A program made the translations under genes and the position numbers. From a virus: a stretch of DNA of 64,000 nt. The stretch covers positions 1 through 64,000 of IMG/VR virus record IMGVR_UViG_3300015263_000508, one strand, 5' to 3'. Shown piece after piece: positions 55,067-63,927 of the stretch; position 1 is the first letter of the stretch; each line of letters opens with the position of its first letter. The notes under the pieces were generated by a model. The model made no database searches and was not told where the DNA came from. It saw only the letters and a program-made list of their open reading frames with translations.

Positions 55067-56907
55067 TTCTCTTCCAATTCTTTAACCCTTGCCGATAGTT
55101 CCTTTATAGCGCCAACAAGATGAGCAACAAGCTTCGATGGATCGATACCTTGCATCGTATCCCCATCCTTTTCCCCGGATACCGCGAACGGAATATGTTC
55201 CTGAACTTCATGAGCCAAGAAACCTATGTATGGCGTACCGTCAGATTTCCATGTGAAAGATACAGGATTAAGCTGCTCAACGACATTAAGAGCGCCATGA
55301 TATGGGGTAATATTATCTTTCAGTCTGTAATCTGAAGATGTGTTGTATGCTGTTGCCGATCCACTGGTGTGAATCGATCCGACTTCACCATTGCCGTTGA
55401 CAAAGGATGCTATCGCAGTGTCGGCTGTTCCAGCCGTGGTGATCCTCCAGCTTGTATCTGCGTAGAAAGAACCTGACGTGCCACTGTTGGGGTAGAAAAT
55501 TGTTTGCGTCCCATTCGTCTTTATTGTCCCTACAGTGCCATTGGTATTATAGAATACTGCTTGGGTCGATTCTGACGCGCTGGCTAGGTTACCAACCTTG
55601 AAGGAGTCCTGTCCATAGTATCCATCGGTAGAATTTGCCTGTGTATAAAATACAGATTTGCTGCCGCTAGTGTTTATATGGCCAACCTTTGTTCCGCTAT
55701 TATTCATCAACTGGAACGTTTCGTGATCCGCCGTTCCTGTATGACTAACAACGAGACCGTCCTCTGAAAGTACGGTTCCATATGATCCAACAGTGTATCG
55801 TATGGGTCCAGTTACATATTGCGTTTGCGTATCAAGACGGAATTTCTCGACCCTGTTATTTGCTCCGTCTGTAGAGCAGAAACAGATAATACCATTCAGT
55901 GGCACTGCTATTCCTACGCCGGGAGCCATATTGCCGAAGAAACCACCTCTGTAATCCCACCCGACAGTGGAACACGCAAGCATAATGCTCCCGTCATCAA
56001 GAGACGTGTTGGCTGTCGCCCCCGATTCCACGTAACATCCGATCAATATAAGCCCTTGATAATCAGCGCCGGGATCATAGAAGGCTCCAGATGTATTTCC
56101 TGAACTTTGGCATCCAATAAATATGTTGGTGTAATAAGCCTCGTTCTTGACACCCCACCCACCGTTATTCAGAAACTGGCAGTTTATGGCAGTGCCAACC
56201 TGTGCGTCCGGTCCATGAACATAAAAGCCATCACCCAAACAGTCGCGCACAAAGACATTTGTCATCCACCAGTTGTCTGCAATGCCGTTGGTGGTGTCTC
56301 CGTAAAATTCTATTCCAATTCCTGAAAAACTTCTAACACTTACATATTCAAGATGAATCGTTGTCGTCGCGTATATACCTCTTCCAGAAACACCCGCAGC
56401 GTTGCAGTACAGCGCGACATTTCTGATTATTGTGTGCGTTCCTTCTTGCGGCGTACTCGGACTATCATTCCCATTATAAACTCTTATGCCATCAGTATTT
56501 GACGGAAAGATAAGTTCTGCGGCAGAACCTAAATGGTGGTCTGTTCCATTGTTACCTTCAATTAAAACGTCCTTGTCTATTCCCCATGTTCCATTGAGAA
56601 AATATCTTCCAAATGGAATGATAATCCTGTTTCCTTGGGAAGTGGAAGAACCGGCACATGCGACTGCATTCTGGAAAGCGGTCAAATCATCGGTCACACC
56701 GTCCCCGACTGCGCCGTACCTCTTTACATTGCAAACAGGATAACGGTAATCGGTTGGCGTGACACCAGCCGCCGTTTCTTCTGCCGTCAGTTCATAAAAC
56801 GCGATTGATACAACGAAGTCGCGCAAATCCTGCGGGGAAATATCCCCCGTTGTATTGTCAGCAAACAGAGAAAGGATCGATGATCTTGTTCGTGGAGTAT
56901 CAACCAT
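55048..56907 (-). CDS. Tailspike with C-terminal S74 intramolecular chaperone
   Basis: A 619-residue protein. A short N-terminal part leads to a right-handed parallel beta-helix region (about 55-330, with DGVTDDLTAFQNAVA and repeated short strands of pectate-lyase/tailspike style), then beta-rich stalk repeats, and a C-terminal peptidase S74 chaperone (DYRLKDNITPYHGAL, then FLAHEVQEHIPFAV and a final coiled coil). S74 domains help trimerise and then cut themselves off. It should recognise and perhaps digest surface polysaccharide. Confidence 0.8.
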   Translation of the reverse strand: MVDTPRTRSSILSLFADNTTGDISPQDLRDFVVSIAFYELTAEETAAGVTPTDYRYPVCNVKRYGAVGDGVTDDLTAFQNAVACAGSSTSQGNRIIIPFGRYFLNGTWGIDKDVLIEGNNGTDHHLGSAAELIFPSNTDGIRVYNGNDSPSTPQEGTHTIIRNVALYCNAAGVSGRGIYATTTIHLEYVSVRSFSGIGIEFYGDTTNGIADNWWMTNVFVRDCLGDGFYVHGPDAQVGTAINCQFLNNGGWGVKNEAYYTNIFIGCQSSGNTSGAFYDPGADYQGLILIGCYVESGATANTSLDDGSIMLACSTVGWDYRGGFFGNMAPGVGIAVPLNGIICFCSTDGANNRVEKFRLDTQTQYVTGPIRYTVGSYGTVLSEDGLVVSHTGTADHETFQLMNNSGTKVGHINTSGSKSVFYTQANSTDGYYGQDSFKVGNLASASESTQAVFYNTNGTVGTIKTNGTQTIFYPNSGTSGSFYADTSWRITTAGTADTAIASFVNGNGEVGSIHTSGSATAYNTSSDYRLKDNITPYHGALNVVEQLNPVSFTWKSDGTPYIGFLAHEVQEHIPFAVSGEKDGDTMQGIDPSKLVAHLVGAIKELSARVKELEEKWVTGN

Positions 56908-58064
56908 TAAATTCCACCACCGTCAGATATTGACCATGAGTAAGTTGTTGCGAGGTCTGATCGTGCTGTAGCAGCCGCACCACCAAGAGTGTAGACAGAA
57001 GTTCCAAAGTTCGCCGTTACAGTTGATTTGACGGCTTGTGCATCCCAAGCGATCAACGTGGCATCATAGTTAGCCGTTGATAAAGCCGCACCATTAAGAA
57101 AATTCGTCAAATCTGTAATCTTGGTCACATTGAATCCCGATGGATTTATGTCTGTTGCCCCGCAGTTCTGGAACATCAGGCGCATATCTGTCACGTTTGA
57201 TGTATTGAACCCCGTTACATCCAGAGAAGAAAGTCCAGTAGTTCCACTAAACATGGCATACATATCTGTGACGTTGGCTGTTACAAACCCCGAAACGTCA
57301 AGAGTGGAGAGAGCCGAGCAGCCATCAAACATACTGGTCATTGTCTGGGCAGACGAAGTATTTAGAACAGTTGCGTCAAAGGAAGCCAACGATGTACACC
57401 CAAGGAGTAAATATGCGAATGCCGCAATATTTGATGTATCCCACCCTGTTATGTTAAGACTTGTCATAGACGAACAATCAGTCAATAAATACTGGAGACT
57501 TGTATTATTAGGAAATTTCCAGCGGGAAAGATCAAGACTGACGATTGAACTGCAACCACGAAAAAAGTTTCCAAGATTTACCGCTGCGCGGGTATTGAGT
57601 GTGCTTACATCTATTGTTGATATGCTCGAACAATTGTTCAAGCATCCATACCATTCCGTTACAGCAGATGTGTCACAATATCCAGCAGTGAACTCCGTCA
57701 TGTTGGAGCATCCTTGAAATGCATAATCCATCCTGCCCCATCCAACCACTCCAAGATTGGTAACCTTCAACACCTTTAGCCTGTCTCCAGCACCATTGAA
57801 GAAGATGTTGGCAAATTGACCACTTATGGAAACGTTGTAAGTTCCAGCAGACGCATAAGTATGGGCAAGATTTGCGTCATCGTATGCGGTTACAGATGAC
57901 GAGTTCGTGTCTCCCCAATCAATCGTGCAATTGAACGTTCCAGAATTTTGGCACGGAATAGTGAAAGTTTCACTTGCTGTTGTCGTCTGGACTTGGAAGT
58001 CGAAGGTCGTGCTTCCAGCGCCAGCGCCAAATAGACCACCAGCGTTTACAATACCGCCAACCAT
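56907..58064 (-). CDS. BspA-type leucine-rich repeat protein with PKD-like domain
   Basis: A 385-residue protein. The N-terminal region has a PKD-like part (TIDWGDTNSSSVT, then HTYASAGTYNVSISG). From about 100 on there are around nine BspA/DUF285-type leucine-rich repeats with FxGCSxLxxLDVSxFxTxxVTDMxxMF. Such repeats are common on surface proteins of other bacteria and bind ligands. In this operon, flanked by tailspike and fibre-like genes, it likely contacts the host surface. Start overlaps the previous stop (TGATG). Confidence 0.7.
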   Translation of the reverse strand: MVGGIVNAGGLFGAGAGSTTFDFQVQTTTASETFTIPCQNSGTFNCTIDWGDTNSSSVTAYDDANLAHTYASAGTYNVSISGQFANIFFNGAGDRLKVLKVTNLGVVGWGRMDYAFQGCSNMTEFTAGYCDTSAVTEWYGCLNNCSSISTIDVSTLNTRAAVNLGNFFRGCSSIVSLDLSRWKFPNNTSLQYLLTDCSSMTSLNITGWDTSNIAAFAYLLLGCTSLASFDATVLNTSSAQTMTSMFDGCSALSTLDVSGFVTANVTDMYAMFSGTTGLSSLDVTGFNTSNVTDMRLMFQNCGATDINPSGFNVTKITDLTNFLNGAALSTANYDATLIAWDAQAVKSTVTANFGTSVYTLGGAAATARSDLATTYSWSISDGGGI

Positions 58065-58504
58065 CAGGCCACCAAACCTAATGTACCATTACCTGCTACC
58101 CACGTATCGGTGCCAATCTTCAAGAGGGATACACCGCCATATTGAGTATTCATCGTTCCAGAGCCAGCGGATATGCCATTGAGGGTGACGCCAGTGTCTG
58201 CCGTGATCGTAGTTGCTCCTGCGCCCAACTGATACACAAGGATGATTGTGCCAGTGGGGAAAGCGACGGATGCATTGGTCGGGATAGTGAGGGTGTTGGC
58301 GGAAGCATTGGACATGGTGACAACGTTTCCGCCGTCAGCCAGTGCAAGCGTATAAGTTGTTCCTGTCTGGGCGTTGACAGTCAGCTTGAATGCATTCTGG
58401 ATCGTGATCTTTCTGGAGTTTGCCGCTCCATCGAGAAGATACAGAAGATCGTCATATGTAACCGCCGTTACAGCAGTCAGGCCTTCCAGTGCTGTATCAG
58501 CCAT
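58064..58504 (-). CDS. Beta-rich tail-tip or fibre protein
   Basis: A 146-residue protein with a helical start (DTALEGLTAVTAVTYDDLLYLLDG) and a beta-rich rest (SASANTLTIP-like and TGVTLNGISAGSG repeats), the style of small fibre heads or decoration proteins. Located before the BspA-type gene. Function by place only. Confidence 0.55.
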   Translation of the reverse strand: MADTALEGLTAVTAVTYDDLLYLLDGAANSRKITIQNAFKLTVNAQTGTTYTLALADGGNVVTMSNASANTLTIPTNASVAFPTGTIILVYQLGAGATTITADTGVTLNGISAGSGTMNTQYGGVSLLKIGTDTWVAGNGTLGLVA

Positions 58505-58513
58505 GTGTCATCC

Positions 58514-58915
58514 TTACGGGACGTTGGGGTATTCTTTAACCATGGTCAAGACAATAGTGTATGAATCGTTCGCCACGGCACCGACAGTCGAGAAGGCAAT
58601 GTCGCCTGTCTTGCCAGCACCAGCGGTGTTGTGAAGACCGCCATATTCGCACAGGTCAAATTCGCCATGGCCGTTGACAACCAAGGCGTTGACGTTTGCG
58701 GTAGCGTCCCATTCGATCTTGACCGGCATCGTGGTGTTGAACTCTACCTCATCGATACGAACACCAGTGCAGGTCTGCCCCTTGTAGGTTGCCAAAGTTG
58801 AAACATCGACCTTGACAACACTCGATTCGCCAGTGGCATCGGAAATGTTCGTGAAGACCATGACAACCTTGCGGGCACCGTCCACCAATGTTTGCGATGT
58901 TACGGTATCAGCCAT
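58514..58915 (-). CDS. Virion protein, hypothetical
   Basis: A 133-residue beta-rich protein starting MADTVTSQTLVDGARKVV with AAGGAGAA upstream. It has a conserved-looking VKIEWDATANVNALVVNGHGEFDLCEYGG part. It follows the glycosyltransferase-like gene and precedes fibre-like genes. A small capsid or tail-surface protein is likely. Confidence 0.58.
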   Translation of the reverse strand: MADTVTSQTLVDGARKVVMVFTNISDATGESSVVKVDVSTLATYKGQTCTGVRIDEVEFNTTMPVKIEWDATANVNALVVNGHGEFDLCEYGGLHNTAGAGKTGDIAFSTVGAVANDSYTIVLTMVKEYPNVP

Positions 58916-59609
58916 ATTTCTTCTCCTTGGAAGGTGCCGAGAAAGTATCCATCAACTTTCCGCGCCATTCTTTGTCGCCTACGTGACCGAGTTCAATGTC
59001 GGGGTCACACCAGATTTTATAACCAAGATCACGAATATCAGAGAAGAATGCCATATCTTCTGTACGGCGCTTTCCTTCCCACATATCGATCCTGAAGACG
59101 GAAGCCAGAGACCTTCCATCGTTGACATCCTGAATTGTCGGCTTGGTAGCCGCCAGTTCTTCGCAGACTTTCCTGTCCATGATAGTGAACCCGAGGCCAA
59201 GGCCAAGAACCTCTATAAGGCCGTAATCGCCAATACGCGGCTGTCCGGCAAAGTCGAGGTAATAGGTGGGATTATCGACGCCCCTTGCCGGATAAGCAGC
59301 AGAGACAACATCGACCTTGGTGGAAAGGGCAACCATTTTCATGAAGTCCTGAATTGACCAGACCATATCCGAATCAATCCAGAAAAGCTTTTGCGCCTTT
59401 GAGCGGAGGAAGTCATCGAAGACGGCATCCCTTGCAGCAGTGACAACACCTGAAACTTCCATTGCGAAGTCCAGATGCATACCGTGCCTGCCACAGATGT
59501 ATGTCGTCTCGATGATGCTCCTGACAGTGCGATGATTGACAGCCTTGTAAGCAGGCATACCAATCATCACACTGACGTCTTTTATGGAAATGTCTTCCTG
59601 TTCAGTCAT
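58908..59609 (-). CDS. Glycosyltransferase-like protein (GT-A fold)
   Basis: A 233-residue protein. The pattern DVSVMIGMPAYKAVNHRT, then FLRSKAQKLFWIDSDMVW with a DxD, and a C-terminal SDIRDLGYKIWCDPD is typical of phage glycosyltransferases that appear among virion genes. It may put sugar on a capsid or tail protein, or act on a host glycan. ATG 59609 overlaps the previous stop (TAATG). Confidence 0.72.
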   Translation of the reverse strand: MTEQEDISIKDVSVMIGMPAYKAVNHRTVRSIIETTYICGRHGMHLDFAMEVSGVVTAARDAVFDDFLRSKAQKLFWIDSDMVWSIQDFMKMVALSTKVDVVSAAYPARGVDNPTYYLDFAGQPRIGDYGLIEVLGLGLGFTIMDRKVCEELAATKPTIQDVNDGRSLASVFRIDMWEGKRRTEDMAFFSDIRDLGYKIWCDPDIELGHVGDKEWRGKLMDTFSAPSKEKKYG

Positions 59610-60100
59610 TAGACAGAAGCAGAGAGAGACGTTGCAAGAGCGCCGGAGCCTACGAGGAATGCACTGACGAGCCACTTTCCTGAAGCGTAGTCGGTGAACT
59701 CAAGATAGGAACCGACAATGCCGCCTGTCGTGGTGCCGTTCATGGTGATTGTATCGTCTGTCCCACCGGCAGCTTCATGCAAACCTGCACCAGCCGTGGT
59801 CGTTGCGGTAGAAACCCAACCAACCATCGTATCGGATGCGCTTGCAACCTTGATGGTGGACGAAGCGCCTACAGTGGTGCCAATGAGAATACGGTAAACA
59901 TTTTCTGTCCCCGTAGCAGCGGGAAGAGTGACCGCTACGCCAGCAGCAGGATTAAGCACGACAAGAGCGCCGCCATGGGTGGCGGGATCGAGCGTCAGTG
60001 AAGCTGCGGTGGAGGTGACCATCGGCTGCGCCACAAAGGACGTGCCGGATTTGAAGCCATAGGTCGAAGTGACCGGCCCCGAAAACGTGGTGGAAGCCAT
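59609..60100 (-). CDS. Capsid decoration / head-fibre-like protein
   Basis: A 163-residue Thr/Gly/Ala-rich beta protein with MASTTFSGPVTSTYGFKSG at the start. It lies directly downstream of the major capsid gene, after the terminator at 60190. Beta-rich chains like this commonly decorate heads. No finer assignment is possible. Confidence 0.6.
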   Translation of the reverse strand: MASTTFSGPVTSTYGFKSGTSFVAQPMVTSTAASLTLDPATHGGALVVLNPAAGVAVTLPAATGTENVYRILIGTTVGASSTIKVASASDTMVGWVSTATTTAGAGLHEAAGGTDDTITMNGTTTGGIVGSYLEFTDYASGKWLVSAFLVGSGALATSLSASV

Positions 60101-60189
60101 ATCATGTACCTTTCACATGAAGGATTTTCCCGACCGTCGCATGTGCGTCTGCCTGACCAGTCTGTCGGGATGATTAATTCAGGATGAAG

Positions 60190-60217
60190 AGAAAAGGGGG
60201 GCTTTCGCCCCCCTTCT
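60190..60217 (-). terminator. Intrinsic terminator after the major capsid gene
   Basis: On the minus strand AAGGGGGGC, GAAA and GCCCCCCTT form a 9-bp stem with a GNRA tetraloop, followed by TTCTCTTC. It lies immediately after the capsid stop and should reduce expression of genes downstream, giving the high capsid level typical of phages. Confidence 0.85.
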
Positions 60218-60219
60218 TA

Positions 60220-61128
60220 TCAGGCTCCGGGTGAGCCGTAGATGCCGAGCGGATCGGACCATCCGAACGAATAACGTTCGCGGGCCTTGTACCGAGCATT
60301 GCCGGTATCGAAGTCAACATCCATGCCCGTCTTGAGAGGGGCGCGGGTGAAGTGCTTCAGGCCGTTGGGTACGTCAGTCGTCAGGAACCAAGCGTCAGCG
60401 TCAGTCAGGTGATGCATGATACCGTAGCCACCGGGGACAGCCCCGTTATTCTTGACTGCGTTAATATCATTATCAGCCGTTCCGACACGTTGCTGTGTTT
60501 CCAGCAAACGAGTTGCGGTGAACTGGAGTGCCGGAGGAATGATAAGCTTCATCGGGCGAGCCGCGATGAGAAGCCCACGTTCATCCGTCCACGCAGCGAT
60601 TTCAATCACTGCATTTTCCAGAGCCGTCTCGTTCAGGTCAGTAGCCGTGGTCGGTTCGTTTGCATTCGTTCCGCCCGAAACCAGCGGGTGATTGGTGGCA
60701 ATAAGTTCCTTGCCGTCACCACCGGGATAGTTCGAATCGAATGCGTTGTTGAGGATCGCCGCAGCTTTCACCTGCTTGGTGTAGGCCATACCGCGAGCCA
60801 GTGCCTTGGTATAACGAGCAGAAAGAGAATCGTAGAGGTTGTCCTCCACGGCTTCTTCCGTGATCGCAAAGCCCATTGCAATGGTTTCGTGGGTGTAGCG
60901 AGCGGTCCATGCTTCCTGCGCAGTGTCATACGCAATCGCAGCCCCCTCACGCTTGACGGGTGCAGCACCGAAGCCGGAAAGTTTCTGTTCCTCTTCAAAG
61001 GAACGGTCAGAACTCTCCACGTCAAACACCATGAGGTGTTCATCCGCATACTTCTTGTACTCCAGACCGAACAGCTTGTTGAGGCCGGGAAGCAGTTCCT
61101 TGAAGAGTTGAGCGCGTGAAATAGCCAT
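60220..61128 (-). CDS. Major capsid protein
   Basis: A 302-residue protein resembling the Mu gpT-like / HK97-fold major head subunit: MAISRAQLFKELLPGLNKLFG start, an E-loop-like acidic stretch, the TARYTHETIAMGFAITEEAVEDNLYD helix, and a C-terminal RYSFGWSDPLGIYGSPG end. It is followed at once by a strong terminator and preceded by a possible decoration protein and scaffold, as expected. Length fits. Forms the icosahedral shell. Confidence 0.85.
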   Translation of the reverse strand: MAISRAQLFKELLPGLNKLFGLEYKKYADEHLMVFDVESSDRSFEEEQKLSGFGAAPVKREGAAIAYDTAQEAWTARYTHETIAMGFAITEEAVEDNLYDSLSARYTKALARGMAYTKQVKAAAILNNAFDSNYPGGDGKELIATNHPLVSGGTNANEPTTATDLNETALENAVIEIAAWTDERGLLIAARPMKLIIPPALQFTATRLLETQQRVGTADNDINAVKNNGAVPGGYGIMHHLTDADAWFLTTDVPNGLKHFTRAPLKTGMDVDFDTGNARYKARERYSFGWSDPLGIYGSPGA

Positions 61129-61143
61129 GTGTTCAACTCCTCA

Positions 61144-61725
61144 TCAAATGCCAGCTATGGCACGATTGAAGTGCGTGTTAAGGCGCACAATCATGTCAGT
61201 ATAGCTGTCTCCGAGCGCACTGAATCCTTCTTTGTCAACGTAATCAACAATGCGCAGAGGCAGGGTGTTGGTCGTGTTGACAGAGGCAGAAGCCAGAGAC
61301 ACAGCGGAGTTTCCGGTTATTGTGGAGCCAGAACCTTGCACCACAGCAGCGTTTGCACCCAAGGCAGTCTGGTCGAGAGACCCGTCTGCTTGGATTTCAA
61401 ACAGCATGTCAGGGTCATCGCATACGTATGCCCAAGCTGTCGTACCGGTTTTGACGGCGGTAGATGCAGTCCAGAACTGCTTGTGCGTCAGGCCATAGTC
61501 GGCCAGTTCGTACTCGCAGCCCATGAATACACCTATAGGCGTTCCGGTGTTCGTCGTGGTAACTTTCTCGATAGTGCCGCCAGCAACCATCTGGACCAGA
61601 TCGCCATTGAAGATGCTGGTGCCATAGGCAGCAGTGATCTTGTAAAGGCGAATCGATCCGCTGTTAGGCTGACCGCCGAGAACGTTAATGGGACGAAGGC
61701 CGTAGGGAGAGGCGGTTGATGCCAT
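61144..61725 (-). CDS. Head protein, probable decoration or completion factor
   Basis: A 193-residue beta-rich protein (MASTASPYGLRPINVLGG start). It precedes the capsid gene and is of the kind seen between scaffold and capsid genes in podoviruses. The chain is rich in Thr/Gly/Val. A head-decoration role is likely but not shown by any motif. Confidence 0.65.
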   Translation of the reverse strand: MASTASPYGLRPINVLGGQPNSGSIRLYKITAAYGTSIFNGDLVQMVAGGTIEKVTTTNTGTPIGVFMGCEYELADYGLTHKQFWTASTAVKTGTTAWAYVCDDPDMLFEIQADGSLDQTALGANAAVVQGSGSTITGNSAVSLASASVNTTNTLPLRIVDYVDKEGFSALGDSYTDMIVRLNTHFNRAIAGI

Positions 61726-61736
61726 CTTTATCTCCG

Positions 61737-62204
61737 TTAGGTTTCTTCGTTACGTTTTCCAAGTTCAGTGCGTGTGCGCCGTTCCGGTTTCAGAAGGGGC
61801 ATACGAGGATCGTTGGTGCGGAGATATGCGTTATCTACCGATTCTATTTGTCTTTCAGACAGTTCCTTGTAGTAGCGATTACGCTCCTTGACTGTCTCAT
61901 TGGAGATTTTGCAGAGAAGAAGACCTCCAACTTCCACGCCATCCGGCCACTTCGAATCCTTGTCGGTTTCGATTTCCAGTTCCGGGTGGTCTTTTGCGCG
62001 GACAGGAACCCATCCTTCACGAAAGCGGGCTGAAGCATTCTTCGTGTCGCCTTCGCCAAAGGAGGAAACTCTAATCCAGCGAAACTGATAGCCTTCCTGC
62101 GGAAGCGGAGTCGGAAGGTGGGAAGGAGGACGCCATTGCTTGCGTGTTTCCTTCTCCCTCGTCTCCAGATTACGAGGAATGCGTGAACTCTGATCTGTTA
62201 CCAT
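61737..62204 (-). CDS. Virion-associated hypothetical protein
   Basis: A 155-residue basic protein with the recognisable block FREGWVPVRAKDHPELE, common to small proteins beside phage scaffold genes. It overlaps the scaffold gene by 35 bases. The chain is polar throughout. Function unknown; probably a head-assembly accessory. Confidence 0.62.
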   Translation of the reverse strand: MVTDQSSRIPRNLETREKETRKQWRPPSHLPTPLPQEGYQFRWIRVSSFGEGDTKNASARFREGWVPVRAKDHPELEIETDKDSKWPDGVEVGGLLLCKISNETVKERNRYYKELSERQIESVDNAYLRTNDPRMPLLKPERRTRTELGKRNEET

Positions 62205-63243
62205 TTGTCTGCTCCAAGATAAGTTGTTCTGCGTATTGCTGCGGGGTCAGTCCCAACCGTTTGGCGATTCGAACCTGACTCTCTGTCAGCCTCACCTTCC
62301 TGCCGGGGGTACGCTGGCTGCTCCGGTTTGCCGGAGCGACAACCGTATCTTGTCTGCGCGAAGCTTCTCTCTTGAAGCGTTCGGGGAAACGGGAGCGGAC
62401 TTCCTTGTCGATGGCCTTGTAGTAATCCGGCGTATCAACTTCGACGCCGTTATCCACAAGCTGACGATGTACACCAAGCGCAAAGGCCTGCATTGTTACA
62501 TCGTTATCGAACCAAGGATTGCGCTTGCGCCATTCGAGCGCCTGCTCTGATGGCCCAACTCTTTGATTCTGTTGATCTTTCTGCTCCTGTTGAGGAGCGT
62601 ACCTGTTAAAGTATTCAGGGTCGGATCGCGGGAGTGTCTGCGGCTGGTGACCTGTCAGGCGCTCCATCTGGGCTACGGCGCGGGAGATTTCCTCCTGCGC
62701 GGCAATTATGCCATCTGTGTCACCGGCCTCTGTGGCTTCACGGTAACGGGCCTTTGCCGCTGAAAGCTGTCCTTCGAGGCGACCCTTGTGTTCATCGAGA
62801 AGAACTTTCTCCCCGCCCTCGACCAACTCCTTCAACCGATTGTTCTCGTCAAGAATGCGCTTGCCGAAATCTATGGCTTCATTGAACTGGCGTTCGCGTT
62901 CTTCACGCGCCCTGCGTTCAGCGTGCATCCTTGCAGTAAGCTTTGAGATGCGATCCTGAACGTTCTTGGAATATTCCTTGACCTCATCTTCATCCGGTAT
63001 ATCCGGCTCGCCGTCCCGCTCGTCGTCTGCTACCCACTTGTTCTTGTCTTCTTCAGGGGTATCATCGACAATTTCGACTTCAAAGCCGTCTTTCTCTTTA
63101 GCGGCCTTCTTGTCCTCTACGAACAATTCCTTGTCGTTAAAGGGGGCACGGTCTTCTTCGTGATCGTCCTTGAAGGGATCGAACTGATCTTCATCCCCTT
63201 CCTCGATAAAATCGTTGTCGATCAGGGAGTTATTCTTCGGCAT
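62170..63243 (-). CDS. Scaffolding protein
   Basis: A 357-residue, highly charged, helical protein with acidic N-terminal third (repeated DE, EED), a central coiled coil (KLTARMHAERRAREERERQ) and a basic C-terminus with KVRLTESQVRIAKRLGLTPQQYAEQL. This composition and the place before the capsid gene are those of podovirus scaffolds, which guide procapsid assembly. Its start overlaps the co-chaperonin stop by one base. Confidence 0.78.
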   Translation of the reverse strand: MPKNNSLIDNDFIEEGDEDQFDPFKDDHEEDRAPFNDKELFVEDKKAAKEKDGFEVEIVDDTPEEDKNKWVADDERDGEPDIPDEDEVKEYSKNVQDRISKLTARMHAERRAREERERQFNEAIDFGKRILDENNRLKELVEGGEKVLLDEHKGRLEGQLSAAKARYREATEAGDTDGIIAAQEEISRAVAQMERLTGHQPQTLPRSDPEYFNRYAPQQEQKDQQNQRVGPSEQALEWRKRNPWFDNDVTMQAFALGVHRQLVDNGVEVDTPDYYKAIDKEVRSRFPERFKREASRRQDTVVAPANRSSQRTPGRKVRLTESQVRIAKRLGLTPQQYAEQLILEQTNGNRSEFTHSS

Positions 63244-63611
63244 CAGTAGGCCCTCATGATTTTGCGCGGATCGGCAACAACGGCTTCAACACTGTCATCA
63301 TCGATCAGTCTGTATTCCTGTTCCCCTACTTTTATTCGGGTGCCGGAATAGGATCGGAAGACAACGTAGTCTCCCTTCTTGCACCAAGCCCCTGACGGGA
63401 ACTTGTTTTCAGATACGTATGCTTCCGGTCCAAGCTGAATGACATAGCCAACAACAGTTGCCGTTTGCTCTGCGTCTTTCAGTTTGTCTGGAAGAAAAAC
63501 ACCGCCCTTGGATGTTTCCTGAACCTTCGGGATTGCTACAAGAATCTTGTAACCCTTTGGTTTTGGTAGATGATTTGCGTTCTCGTCATCAATGGCGAGT
63601 TCCGAATACAT
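63243..63611 (-). CDS. GroES-like co-chaperonin
   Basis: A 122-residue protein with the GroES pattern: YKILVAIPKV strand, ETSKGGVFLPDKLKD mobile-loop region, AWCKKGDYVVFRSYSG, then YRLIDDDSVEAVV. Host GroEL needs such a partner, and phages such as T4 and RB49 encode their own for capsid folding. ATG 63611 with GGAG upstream is used. It directly precedes the scaffold and capsid genes, so it likely helps fold the capsid subunit. Confidence 0.82.
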   Translation of the reverse strand: MYSELAIDDENANHLPKPKGYKILVAIPKVQETSKGGVFLPDKLKDAEQTATVVGYVIQLGPEAYVSENKFPSGAWCKKGDYVVFRSYSGTRIKVGEQEYRLIDDDSVEAVVADPRKIMRAY

Positions 63612-63636
63612 GCGTGTTCTCCACGGATTGCACAAC

Positions 63637-63680
63637 AAAAAACCCCCCAAGCGACTGTCAATAACGCTTGGGAGGTTTTC
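63637..63680 (-). terminator. Bidirectional intrinsic terminator before the co-chaperonin gene
   Basis: AACCCCCCAAGCG (63641-63653) pairs with CGCTTGGGAGGTT (63665-63677) with one mismatch around an 11-base loop. On the minus strand TTTTTTG follows, on the plus strand TTTTC. It separates the genes at 63745 and 63243 and would stop transcription from upstream; the promoter at 63748 also reads into it. Confidence 0.75.
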
Positions 63681-63717
63681 TCGTCAGTGGGTGATCGTAG
63701 TACCCTATTGGGTATTT

Positions 63718-63748
63718 ATAAACTACGTATAGTCTTGACGGCTGTCAA
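63718..63748 (-). promoter_or_regulatory. Promoter upstream of the head genes
   Basis: On the minus strand a perfect TTGACA (63748-63743), 17-base spacer and TAGTTT (63725-63720). TTGAC-GGCT-GTCAA at 63735-63748 is a perfect inverted repeat overlapping the -35 box and the stop codon of the upstream gene. Transcripts would meet the terminator at 63637-63680 before the co-chaperonin gene, which suggests attenuation. Confidence 0.55.
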
Positions 63749-63927
63749 TCCCCTTCGAAATCTTCTTCCATTTCATAATCTTGGGCGATAAGAGATATGT
63801 CTTTCAACAGCTTAATCTCTGCCGCAAGTACCTTGTACTGCGTGTAATCAGTACATTTTCCTTCTTCCAGCATAGCCCTGCGGACGCGGGCTTCCTCTGA
63901 AAGCTTGGCAAGTAATCTATCCAGCAT
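63745..63927 (-). CDS. Small hypothetical protein between portal and head genes
   Basis: A 60-residue acidic helical protein (MLDRLLAKLSEEARVRR start). The start overlaps the preceding gene's end by 11 bases. The helix has heptad-like spacing, so a small coiled-coil head-assembly factor is possible. Function unknown. Confidence 0.6.
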   Translation of the reverse strand: MLDRLLAKLSEEARVRRAMLEEGKCTDYTQYKVLAAEIKLLKDISLIAQDYEMEEDFEGD

